From Rhodospirillales bacterium (lineage in GTDB: Bacteria; Pseudomonadota; Alphaproteobacteria; UBA828): a DNA stretch of 7,274 nt. The translations under genes were made by a program, and so were the position numbers. A model generated the notes under the pieces. The model ran no database searches. It was not told the origin of the DNA and saw only the letters and a program-made list of their open reading frames with translations. Below are positions 1 to 5,827 of the stretch, in pieces. How positions within the stretch are numbered: position 1 is the first letter of the stretch; the number at the start of each line of letters is the position of its first letter. Location: NCBI GenBank assembly GCA_026712885.1, contig JAPOPO010000091.1, positions 1 to 7,274 on the forward strand, read 5' to 3'.

Positions 1-375
1 GCCTGCTTCTTCGCCGGGATCGCGGGCAGCTTCTACGCGCATTACCTGATCCTGGCCCATCCCGATGGGTTCTCGCTCTGGGACTCGATCTACGCAGTCG
101 CCTATGTGGTGATCGGCGGCACAAGCACCGCGCTCGGCCCGATTTTGGGAACCGTCCTGCTGATCGGCGGCTTCGAGCTGCTGCGCGAGGCGGCCGCATA
201 CCAGACCGTGGGCTATGCGCTCATCCTGCTCTTGGTCACGCGCTTCCTCCCCGGCGGGCTGATTAGCCTGGGGCCGATGTCGACGGACTTCCTGGCTCGC
301 AGCCGGCGCGGGGCGCGGGATCAGGTGAGCGACGCGGGCCTGCTGTCCGGGCTCCGTTCCTACTTGCGTCGCTGA
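1..375 (+). CDS. Branched-chain amino-acid ABC transporter permease, LivM type (C-terminal part, 5' end outside window)
   Basis: The window opens inside this gene, and frame 1 is open from base 1 to a TGA at 373-375, giving the last 124 residues. They show the end pattern of LivM-type inner-membrane permeases: a helix containing AGSFYAHYLILAHPDGFSLW, then VVIGGTSTALGPILGTVLLI, then a last hydrophobic helix ending in LPGGLISL. The VVIGG-GxxxGPxxG stretch is typical of the LivH/LivM family, which imports branched-chain or related amino acids and amides with a binding protein and two ATPases. The roughly 30-residue basic tail after the last helix is not distinctive. No ATPase gene (LivG/LivF) follows; the next gene is convergent, so this gene is the last of its operon on this side. 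The substrate cannot be decided from this fragment. Confidence 0.88.
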   Translation, partial: ACFFAGIAGSFYAHYLILAHPDGFSLWDSIYAVAYVVIGGTSTALGPILGTVLLIGGFELLREAAAYQTVGYALILLLVTRFLPGGLISLGPMSTDFLARSRRGARDQVSDAGLLSGLRSYLRR

Positions 376-483
376 CGAGCCGCGCACCGCCACTCGTCGC
401 GTCGAACCCGCTGGGCACAAATTCGAACTGTGATCCGCAGCTGTTCGGGGACCTGATCTGACGGACCAGCCCAAAACTCCGGA

Positions 484-1668
484 CTAGGAAATCGACCCGA
501 TTCCGTAGGTTCCCGTGAGCAGGGCGCCGTCATCGAAGCGCCCGTGGTGGTAAGCGGCAATGTCGACGTCTGACGCCTCTCCAAGCACAGTTTGGGCCAG
601 TATCTTCCCGACCGCTGGAGCCAGCTTGAAGCCGTGTCCGGAGAAGCCATAGGCGAGCACGAGCTGCTCCCAATCCTTGGGCGCTCCGAGAACCGGATTC
701 CAGTCCGGTGTGATGTCGTAAGCACCCACCCAACTGTCAACCAGCCCGGCATCGGCGAAGCTCGACATGCGTCGCGCTATCTGGCTGCCTTGGAGCAGGA
801 CAAAGTCGTCGTCCAACGCCTCGCTCATGGTGTCTGGATCAACGATCGGGTCGCCGTAATCGCCGGTACCGACAAGCACCACGCCGCCCGTCGCCGGGCG
901 AAAGTACATTTTGTTCTCGGTCGAAAGATCCTTGACCACCGGCAGCAGGCGACCGTAAGCGTCGCCTGTGCCCAATGTGAGAACCGTGTGGCGCGAGACC
1001 TCAAGGTGAGTCTCGATTCCGAGGGAGTCGGTGAGCATGCGCGTCCATGGGCCAATCGCGCAAACAACACATCCCGCGTCTATTGCGCCCCGCTTCGTCT
1101 CGATGCCAGTTACCCGCATCCCGTTTGTGCGAAGCCGTTCAACCTGCAAGTCGGTCATCACGGTCACGCCGCGTCGCCGCGCGGCCCGCTCGAAACCGCT
1201 TGTCGTGAGATAAGGATCGGCGTAGCCCGAGTGCGGCTCATAGCCGACCGCACCGATGCCTGTTAGATCTAGCAGCGGGTGCAGTTCGAGAGCTTCCCCG
1301 TGTGAAATGGCACGGGTCTCCGCGAACTCCTGTTGCATTCGCATATTCGCGATGAGCTTGCCGCTGGTCGTTCCTTCTTCGGCCAGGATGAGATAACCGG
1401 ACCGAACGAAGCCGCACTCAGCCTCTGGGTCGTCCAAGTAGGATGAAAAATTGTCGAAAATTTTGAGGCTCTCGACGGTGAGCGCAACATTGCTCGGTAC
1501 GGAGTAATGGGTGCGCACGATGGCGCAGGAACTCGCCGTGCCACCACTGCAAATTCGACCGCGCTCCACCAATGCGACCGTCAGGTCACTCCGAGCGGCA
1601 AGATGGAATGCCGTCGACGCGCCGACTAGACCACCACCGACTACAACGACATCGAAGCTGTCTGACAT
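484..1668 (-). CDS. FAD-dependent oxidoreductase, DAO family (sarcosine/glycine oxidase-like)
   Basis: This encodes a 394-residue flavoenzyme of the DAO (D-amino-acid oxidase) superfamily, which oxidises secondary or primary amines of amino acids such as sarcosine, dimethylglycine or glycine. Residues 7-35 form the N-terminal Rossmann fold: VVVVGGGLVGASTAFHL, then VALVE, whose Glu35 would bind the ADP ribose of FAD. A segment SCAIVRTHYS (residues 47-56) and a C-terminal YGFSGHGFKLAPAVGKILA match the flavin-contacting ends of the sarcosine oxidase beta subunit/monomeric oxidase group. The ATG at 1668 is chosen because the Rossmann strand begins six residues later. The frame stays open upstream to 1827, but that stretch is unlike the family and crosses the recombinase remnant. 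The ribosome site is weak. Composition is visibly less GC-rich than in the right half. The exact substrate is unknown. A neighbouring amino-acid permease would fit amino-acid or betaine catabolism, but this is inference. Confidence 0.88.
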   Translation of the reverse strand: MSDSFDVVVVGGGLVGASTAFHLAARSDLTVALVERGRICSGGTASSCAIVRTHYSVPSNVALTVESLKIFDNFSSYLDDPEAECGFVRSGYLILAEEGTTSGKLIANMRMQQEFAETRAISHGEALELHPLLDLTGIGAVGYEPHSGYADPYLTTSGFERAARRRGVTVMTDLQVERLRTNGMRVTGIETKRGAIDAGCVVCAIGPWTRMLTDSLGIETHLEVSRHTVLTLGTGDAYGRLLPVVKDLSTENKMYFRPATGGVVLVGTGDYGDPIVDPDTMSEALDDDFVLLQGSQIARRMSSFADAGLVDSWVGAYDITPDWNPVLGAPKDWEQLVLAYGFSGHGFKLAPAVGKILAQTVLGEASDVDIAAYHHGRFDDGALLTGTYGIGSIS

Positions 1669-1732
1669 TTTTCTAAGGGACCACTTCTTACGCCGAACGT
1701 CAATCGGCCTGCAAATTCGGGTGACGTACGCG

Positions 1733-1760
1733 ATTAGATCGTGCTCCGCCGAGTGACCAA
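1733..1760 (-). promoter_or_regulatory. Candidate sigma-70 promoter for the FAD oxidoreductase
   Basis: On the - strand, TTGGTC (1760-1755) is followed after 16 nt by TCTAAT (1738-1733), which matches the -10 consensus at five of six positions. This would give a leader of about 60 nt before the ATG at 1668. The -35 match is poor, so this is only a plausible candidate. The leader also holds ACGTCA (1697-1702) and TGACGT (1722-1727), a 6-bp inverted repeat that could be an operator. Confidence 0.3.
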
Positions 1761-1792
1761 AAAAGTGTCGCGCTCTATACGGCCGCCGGGGC

Positions 1793-2158
1793 GTGCTCGG
1801 CTGCCGGCCATCGAAGACGGAGCTCAAGACCCTGAACGCCGTGGGTAAAGGACCCGGTGACCTTCACACGACGCGTCGTCTGCTCAGCCGCGCCCGGAAG
1901 ATGGCGCGCCTCGCGGAAGCGCTTGAGAAGTCCGAGGAGCGGGACGCGGCTGCGTCGGCCATCCGTGGACTGATCGATCGGATCGTGCTGACAGCCGACG
2001 CCGACGGCTTGCATGTCACGCTGAAAGGTGGCTTCGGCGCGATCCTTGAATGGACCGGAACCGGTGCCAAGAAAGGAGCGACCGACACCCCCGGCTCGGG
2101 GATGTCGGTCTCGGTGGTAGCGGGGGAGGGACTCGAACCCCCGACCCATGGATTATGA
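1793..2158 (+). pseudogene. Serine site-specific recombinase, C-terminal remnant running into tRNA-Met
   Basis: About 120 codons are open here. The stretch ARKMARLAEALEKSEERD, followed by AIRGLIDRIVLTADADGLHVTLKGGFGAIL, is the pattern found at the C-terminal end of large serine recombinases in alphaproteobacteria. The catalytic resolvase domain, the recombinase domain and the zinc ribbon, normally some 400 or more residues before this point, are absent. An in-frame TGA lies at 1754-1756, and the divergent oxidoreductase occupies the DNA further upstream. The gene is therefore a truncated remnant, and its listed start (a GTG) is arbitrary. The frame ends VVAGEGLEPPTHGL: those codons are the complement of the T arm and anticodon arm of the tRNA-Met, and the TGA at 2156-2158 overlaps the anticodon. 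Such tails are familiar from recombinases whose attachment site is a tRNA gene. Family assignment rests on recalled motifs, not on an alignment. Confidence 0.72.
2080..2110 (-). terminator. Rho-independent terminator of tRNA-Met
   Basis: GACCGACA (2080-2087) pairs with TGTCGGTC (2103-2110), and after one C/A mismatch CCCCG (2089-2093) pairs with CGGGG (2097-2101), leaving a 3-nt loop. On the - strand the hairpin begins 4 nt after the tRNA CCA end and is followed by the T-rich stretch CTCCTTTCTT, as expected for a tRNA terminator. The aapJ-like gene has no visible terminator of its own before the tRNA and may share this one. The same bases are read as codons by the recombinase remnant on the + strand. 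Confidence 0.72.
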
Positions 2159-2190
2159 TTCCACTGCTCTACCGACTGAGCTACCCCGCC
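2115..2190 (-). tRNA. tRNA-Met (CAT anticodon), elongator type
   Basis: The - strand folds into a complete 76-nt cloverleaf with CCA encoded. The acceptor stem is GGCGGGG with CCCCGCT (a G1-T72 pair). The D arm is GCTC/GAGC. The anticodon stem GTGGA/TCCAT carries the loop ATCATAA, with anticodon CAT at 2157-2155. The variable loop is GGGTC, the T arm is GGGGG-TTCGAGT-CCCTC, and the discriminator is A. The acceptor and loop sequences resemble alphaproteobacterial elongator tRNA-Met. An Ile2 tRNA, which also has CAT in the gene and is modified to lysidine, is less likely but not strictly excluded. The 3' end faces the recombinase remnant, so this tRNA is the probable attachment site of a past integration. 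Confidence 0.95.
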
Positions 2191-2210
2191 CCAGGAGCCG
2201 GAAGCGCACC

Positions 2211-2240
2211 GCTATACGCGGCGCCCTCGTCGCCTGTCAA
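2211..2240 (-). promoter_or_regulatory. Sigma-70-type promoter of tRNA-Met
   Basis: On the - strand a perfect TTGACA (2240-2235) is followed after 18 nt by TATAGC (2216-2211). The predicted transcription start, near 2204, is about 14 nt before the first base of the tRNA, a normal distance for a tRNA leader. It lies in the gap between the aapJ-like stop codon and the tRNA, so the tRNA can be transcribed independently of that gene. Confidence 0.75.
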
Positions 2241-2257
2241 GCGCACTGCCGGGAGGC

Positions 2258-3289
2258 CTAACGAAACGGGGGCGAATAGAGGATGCCGCCGTCGCGATAG
2301 AGGGCGCTGAGGCCGCGCGGCAGGCCCAGCGGACTGCCTGCGCCCAAGTTCTCTTCGAAGATCTTGGCGTAGTTTCCGCCCGCCGCAATCGCGCGGACAG
2401 CCCACTCCGCATCGAGGCCAAGCATCTCGCCCAACGAGCCTTCGGTGCCCAGCATTCGGTTGATCTCCGGGTGATCGCCCGCAGCAGCGGCCAACTCTTC
2501 CACGTTCGCCTGGGTCACACCGAGCTCTTCGGCAGCGATCAGCGCGTTCAGCACCCAACGCGCGATGTCCGCCCACTGGTCGTCGCCGTGACGCACCAAG
2601 GGGCCGAGCGGCTCCTTCGAGATGATCTCCGGGTAAATCATGTGTGCGTCCGGGTCGTCGAAGGTCGATTTCGTCGCTGCCAGACCCGAGACGTCCGTCG
2701 TGTAGACGTCGCAGCGCTCCGCCTCGTAGGCCGCGCGGGCCTCGGCGTTGGTCTCCAGCGGCACAGGCTCGTAGCTGATGCCGTTGACGCGGAAGAAGTC
2801 CGCGAGGTTGAGCTCGGTGGTGGTGCCGGTCTGGATGCAAATCGATGCGCCGTCGAGCTCGGTGGCGCTTTCCACGCCAAGATCCTTCCGGCCGAGGAAG
2901 CCCTGGCCGTCGTAGTAGTTGATGCCGACAAAGGTAAAGCCTAGGTCGACATCGCGCGAGAAGGTCCAGGTCGTGTTGCGCGACAGTATGTCGACCTCGC
3001 CGGAGGCCAGGGCCGGAAAGCGGGTCTTTCCGGTCAGGGTGACGAAGGAGACCTTGTTCGGATCGCCCAACACGGCGGCCGCCAACGCCCGGCAATAGGC
3101 CGTCTCGAAGCCGGACCATCGACCCGTGTCGTCGGTATGGGAAAACCCCGGCAGGCCCGGGTTGATGCCGCATCTGAGCCGGTCGTCGGCCCTCACGTCG
3201 TCGAGTGTTGCGGCCTGGCCCGGAAGCGCGGCCGCAAATAACAGGGTGCCGGCTACCGCAAGGGTTCCGGCGAACTTCGAAAGGCTCAC
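2258..3289 (-). CDS. aapJ: Amino-acid ABC transporter periplasmic binding protein, AapJ/BztA type
   Basis: This 343-residue protein is a complete solute-binding protein of the general L-amino-acid transporter family (Aap/Bzt), close to the usual length of about 340. Residues 1-26 form a Sec signal peptide (MSLSKFAG, a hydrophobic core, then PGQA-A). Family hallmarks follow: LRCGINPGLPGFS (38-50), CRALAAAVLGDPNKV (66-80), SGEVDILSRNTTWTFSRD (96-113), NYYDGQGF (124-131), ICIQTGTTTEL (150-160) and ERCDVYTTD (191-199). Cys40, Cys66, Cys151 and Cys193 fall where the family has conserved cysteines. The start is a GTG at 3289, placed by a strong GGGAGGAG ribosome site 4-11 nt upstream and by the signal peptide. 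The permease and ATPase partners (AapQ, AapM, AapP) normally follow, but here the next feature is tRNA-Met. The protein would have to serve a transporter encoded elsewhere or act as a sensor component. Confidence 0.93.
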   Translation of the reverse strand: MSLSKFAGTLAVAGTLLFAAALPGQAATLDDVRADDRLRCGINPGLPGFSHTDDTGRWSGFETAYCRALAAAVLGDPNKVSFVTLTGKTRFPALASGEVDILSRNTTWTFSRDVDLGFTFVGINYYDGQGFLGRKDLGVESATELDGASICIQTGTTTELNLADFFRVNGISYEPVPLETNAEARAAYEAERCDVYTTDVSGLAATKSTFDDPDAHMIYPEIISKEPLGPLVRHGDDQWADIARWVLNALIAAEELGVTQANVEELAAAAGDHPEINRMLGTEGSLGEMLGLDAEWAVRAIAAGGNYAKIFEENLGAGSPLGLPRGLSALYRDGGILYSPPFR

Positions 3290-3539
3290 CCTTCTCCTCC
3301 CAGAATTGGCGTCTTGGGAAAATCGGACGCGGTTCGTATACGCGATACATCTACGGAAAGGCCAATGAGAAATGTCGTCGGGTAACTATAACCATTTCCT
3401 ATAGCGAACAGGTGCGCGTCGCTTCCCGAGCCACGGCCCACCGAAGCAGCCTTGCGTGGCTCGGGACGGATGGAGACAATCGCCTCGCCCGGCGCAAAGA
3501 CCCGTGCTGCACGCGCCCACACGGCGATGGGACCATCCC
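3290..3539. promoter_or_regulatory. Divergent intergenic region between the aapJ-like and tmoE-like genes
   Basis: These 250 nt separate two divergent genes and must hold both promoters. The section at about 3350-3405 is the most AT-rich non-coding stretch in the window. It includes TATAAC (3387-3392, + strand), a good -10 without a recognisable -35, and TTATAG (3391-3386, - strand). CTATA (3386-3390) and TATAG (3400-3404) form a 5-bp inverted repeat. The lack of -35 boxes would fit activator-dependent promoters. No convincing sigma-54 site was found. Confidence 0.5.
3424..3466. promoter_or_regulatory. Perfect 12-bp inverted repeat upstream of the tmoE-like gene
   Basis: TCCCGAGCCACG (3424-3435) is repeated in inverted orientation as CGTGGCTCGGGA (3455-3466), with a 19-nt spacer and no mismatch. 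It lies 74 nt before the start codon and about 30 nt downstream of the candidate -10 at 3387. It could be a two-site operator for a dimeric regulator or a stem-loop in the mRNA leader. No run of T follows the second arm on the + strand, so it does not look like a classical terminator. Confidence 0.6.
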
Positions 3540-3541
3540 AT
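3527..3541 (+). promoter_or_regulatory. Hairpin covering the start codon of the tmoE-like gene
   Basis: ATGGGA (3527-3532) pairs perfectly with TCCCAT (3536-3541) around a CCA loop, and the ATG start codon occupies 3540-3542. The only purine-rich stretch that could bind the ribosome (GATGGGA) is within the 5' arm. If it forms in the mRNA, the hairpin would occlude both the ribosome site and the start codon. The stem is short, so it may have no role. Confidence 0.4.
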
Positions 3542-4532
3542 GAGCGATCAATCCGACCTCTCGAAGCCGTTGAAGACCTGGAGTCACCTCGCCGGCAAGC
3601 GGCGGCGGCCGAGCGAGTATGAGATCGTCTCGACCAACCTGCTCTGGAGCACCGACGACGAGATGCCGTGGGCGCTCTCGCCCGACATCGACATGAACAA
3701 GTGGTATCTCCGATACCGCAACAACTCGCCGCTCAAGCACGACGACTGGGACGCGTTCCGCGACCCCGACGAGATGGTCTATCGCTCCTACAACGTCATG
3801 CAGGACGGGCACGAGACCTATGTGGACGGGCTGATCCGCGACCATGCGAAGAATGATCACGACGCCAGCCTGGGCGCGGACTGGGTGGCGGCGCTGGCTC
3901 GGCTCTACACGCCCACGCGCTATCCGCTCCACTGCCTGCAGATGGGCTCCGCCTATCTCGTGCAGATGGTGCCGGCGAGTACGATCGAGAACTGCGCGAT
4001 GTTCCAGGCGGCAGACCAGTTGCGCTGGGTTTCGCGCGTCGCCTACCGCACGAAGGAACTCGCCAACACGTACACCGACGCGGGCTTCGTCACCGGTGAG
4101 CGCAAGGCGTGGGAGGAAGATCCCTGCTGGCAGGGTTTTCGAGAACTCATGGAGCGGGTCCTCGTCGCCTATGACTGGGCGGAGCACTTCGTGGCGCTCA
4201 ACGTCGTTGCCAAACCGGCGTTCGACGAGGCGTGTATCCGCCAGCTCGGCCACCCGGCCCGGCAAAGCGGTGACACGCTGCTCGCCCAGATGCTTGACGC
4301 GCAGTGGGAAGACAGCGACCGCGCCAGGCGCTGGACCGGCGCGCTCGTCGCATTCGCACGCCAGACCGAGGGCAACGCGGAAGTGATGGCGGACCGGGTC
4401 GCGAAGTGGGTGCCCTTGGGCGATGCCGCCATCGACGCCTACTGCGCAGCGCTGCCGGGGGGCGCCGACGCTGCGGCGGAGGCGAAGGGCGCAGCAAGCG
4501 CCTTCCGCGCCTCGCTAGAATTCGCGGCCTGA
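3540..4532 (+). CDS. Toluene-4-monooxygenase-type diiron hydroxylase, beta subunit (TmoE-like)
   Basis: This 330-residue protein resembles TmoE/TouE, the beta subunit of soluble bacterial multicomponent monooxygenases, through most of its length. Shared blocks are KTWSHL (12-17), PSEYEIVS (24-31), MNKWYLRYRNNSPLKHDDWDAF (52-73), YRSYNVMQDGHETYV (81-95), RYPLHCLQMGSAY (127-139), PASTIENC (145-152), LRWVSRVAYRT (161-171) and CWQGFRELME (196-205). In these enzymes the beta subunit is a helical structural partner of the alpha subunit, which carries the diiron centre; beta has no metal ligands of its own. The start is the ATG at 3540, because TmoE begins with the same short lead before TWSHL. Upstream in-frame codons back to 3456 show no family resemblance. 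The Ala-rich tail after residue 303 is less conserved. No alpha, gamma, ferredoxin, effector or reductase gene adjoins it. The next gene is a thiolase 39 nt downstream, so a shared operon is likely. Confidence 0.9.
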   Translation: MSDQSDLSKPLKTWSHLAGKRRRPSEYEIVSTNLLWSTDDEMPWALSPDIDMNKWYLRYRNNSPLKHDDWDAFRDPDEMVYRSYNVMQDGHETYVDGLIRDHAKNDHDASLGADWVAALARLYTPTRYPLHCLQMGSAYLVQMVPASTIENCAMFQAADQLRWVSRVAYRTKELANTYTDAGFVTGERKAWEEDPCWQGFRELMERVLVAYDWAEHFVALNVVAKPAFDEACIRQLGHPARQSGDTLLAQMLDAQWEDSDRARRWTGALVAFARQTEGNAEVMADRVAKWVPLGDAAIDAYCAALPGGADAAAEAKGAASAFRASLEFAA

Positions 4533-4571
4533 GGCGTAACAGGCTCGCGGCGCATTTTTGGGAGGAATGAC

Positions 4572-5771
4572 ATGCGCAAGGTGATGATCGGCGGGACCGG
4601 GATGACCCGGTTCGGCAAGTTCCTGGACACGAACCTGCGTGCGCTCGCGGCCGAGGCGGCGACGGCAGCGCTCGCCGACGCCGACACCACGGCCGACGAG
4701 GTCGGCATGGTCTTCTTCGGCAACGCGGCAGGCGGGCTCTTGAGCGCGCAGGAATGCGTGCGCGGGCAGGTGGCGCTGCGCCATTCCGGCCTGCTGGGCA
4801 AGCCGATCGTCAATGTCGAGAACGCCTGCGCCTCGTCCTCCACCGCGTTTCATCTGGCGGTACTCGCCGTGGGCTCCGGCCAGTGCGAGGTGGCGCTTGC
4901 GGTGGGCGCCGAGAAGATGAGCAACGAGGACCGTGCCGTGCCGATCAAGGCGCTGGAGGCGGCGGCGGACCGTGACGAGTTCGAGGAGCTGAAGAAACGG
5001 ATCGCTCCCGGCGGTGCGGGCACGGGCTCGGTCTTCATGGACCTCTATTCCAGCCTCGCGCGGGACTATGCGGAGCAAACCGGCGCGACCGCTGCCGACT
5101 ATGCCCGCGTCTCGGTCAAGCAGCGCCGGGCCGGCGCGCTCAACGAGAAGGCGCAGTTCCGGGAAGAGGTCACGCTGGAAGACGTGCTGGAGAGCCGCAT
5201 GATCGCGGAGCCGCTGACGCTGATGATGTGCTCCTCGATCGGAGATGGCGCTGCCGCCCTGGTGCTGATGAGCGAGGACTACGCCGAGCGCAAGGCGACC
5301 CATCCGGTCGCGGTACTGGCCAGCGTGCTGCGCTCCGGCCAGGGCGACGATCCCGAAGCGCTGCCGGTGGCCGAGGCCGCGGCGAAGGCAGCCTACGAGA
5401 GCGCGGGGCTCGGGCCAGAGGACATCAGCGTCGCCGAGATCCACGACGCCGCCGCGCCGGCAGAATTGATGCTCTCCGAGCAGCTCGGTTTTTGCCGGCC
5501 GGGCGATGCCGTCGGGCTGTTGCGCGACGGCGTCACCGCGCTGGACGGGCGGATGCCGATCAACCCGAGCGGCGGGCTCATCAGCAAGGGGCACCCCATC
5601 GGCGCCACCGGCGCGGCGCAGCTCGTCGAGCTGGCCGACCAGATGCGGGGTCGCTCCGGCACGCGCCAGCGCGAGGGTGCCCGCTTCGGCCTTGCCGAGA
5701 ATGCCGGCGGTTGGATCGGCGCGGATGCGGCCGCCGCCTGCGTCACCATCCTGGGGTCCACCCGGCACTGA
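4572..5771 (+). CDS. SCP2-type thiolase / acetyl-CoA acetyltransferase family protein
   Basis: The 399-residue product belongs to the SCP2-thiolase (lipid-transfer-protein type) branch of the thiolase superfamily, which cleaves or forms 3-oxoacyl-CoA thioesters in the cytosol. The N-terminal half carries the nucleophile Cys86 in NVENACASSSTAFH. The C-terminal half has the SCP2-type HD loop (HDAAAPAELM, 291-300) and GGLISKGHPIGATG (334-347), whose His341 activates the nucleophile. The end reads LAENAGGWIGADAAAACVTIL. In classical SCP2 thiolases the HD loop is HDCF and supplies the second catalytic cysteine; here that position is Ala293, and no CxG motif is present, so the acid/base chemistry may differ. 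A strong GGAGG (4561-4565) lies 6 nt before the ATG. Many thiolases of this type pair with a small DUF35 OB-fold protein, which is not seen nearby. The likely role is the last step of a beta-oxidation-like pathway. Substrate is unknown. Confidence 0.9.
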   Translation: MRKVMIGGTGMTRFGKFLDTNLRALAAEAATAALADADTTADEVGMVFFGNAAGGLLSAQECVRGQVALRHSGLLGKPIVNVENACASSSTAFHLAVLAVGSGQCEVALAVGAEKMSNEDRAVPIKALEAAADRDEFEELKKRIAPGGAGTGSVFMDLYSSLARDYAEQTGATAADYARVSVKQRRAGALNEKAQFREEVTLEDVLESRMIAEPLTLMMCSSIGDGAAALVLMSEDYAERKATHPVAVLASVLRSGQGDDPEALPVAEAAAKAAYESAGLGPEDISVAEIHDAAAPAELMLSEQLGFCRPGDAVGLLRDGVTALDGRMPINPSGGLISKGHPIGATGAAQLVELADQMRGRSGTRQREGARFGLAENAGGWIGADAAAACVTILGSTRH

Positions 5772-5827
5772 CGCACCCGCAGCGTCCGGTCGAGTGGACG
5801 ATTGCGGGAGGGCAGAACTTGAGGGGG

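Noticed and set aside
391..415. Possible second attachment-site copy (CGTCGAACCCGC resembles the tRNA T arm)
   Set aside because: Only about eight bases match (TCGAACCC), and the flanking bases do not follow the tRNA, so it is not a credible att repeat.
376..483. Terminator between the convergent permease and oxidoreductase genes
   Set aside because: Only weak 5-bp pairings such as CGAAC/GTTCG with a 14-nt loop were found, with no T run on either strand.
592..1266. + strand open frame opposite the FAD oxidoreductase
   Set aside because: No recognisable domain, and it is antisense to a gene with clear FAD-binding and C-terminal motifs.
1669..1827. N-terminal extension of the FAD oxidoreductase by 53 codons
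   Set aside because: The extension precedes the Rossmann strand that normally begins within the first ten residues, resembles nothing in the family, and overlaps the recombinase remnant.
2181..3350. Long - strand open frame (389 codons) in another phase over the aapJ-like gene
   Set aside because: Arg/Gly-rich translation without motifs. The overlapping frame has a signal peptide, strong ribosome site and family hallmarks, and this frame would also run into the tRNA.
3440..3485. Possible sigma-54 promoter for the tmoE-like gene, as in some aromatic monooxygenase operons
   Set aside because: A TGGC occurs at 3457-3460, but the required TTGC at the correct distance is missing (GGAT instead), and no other -24/-12 pair was found.
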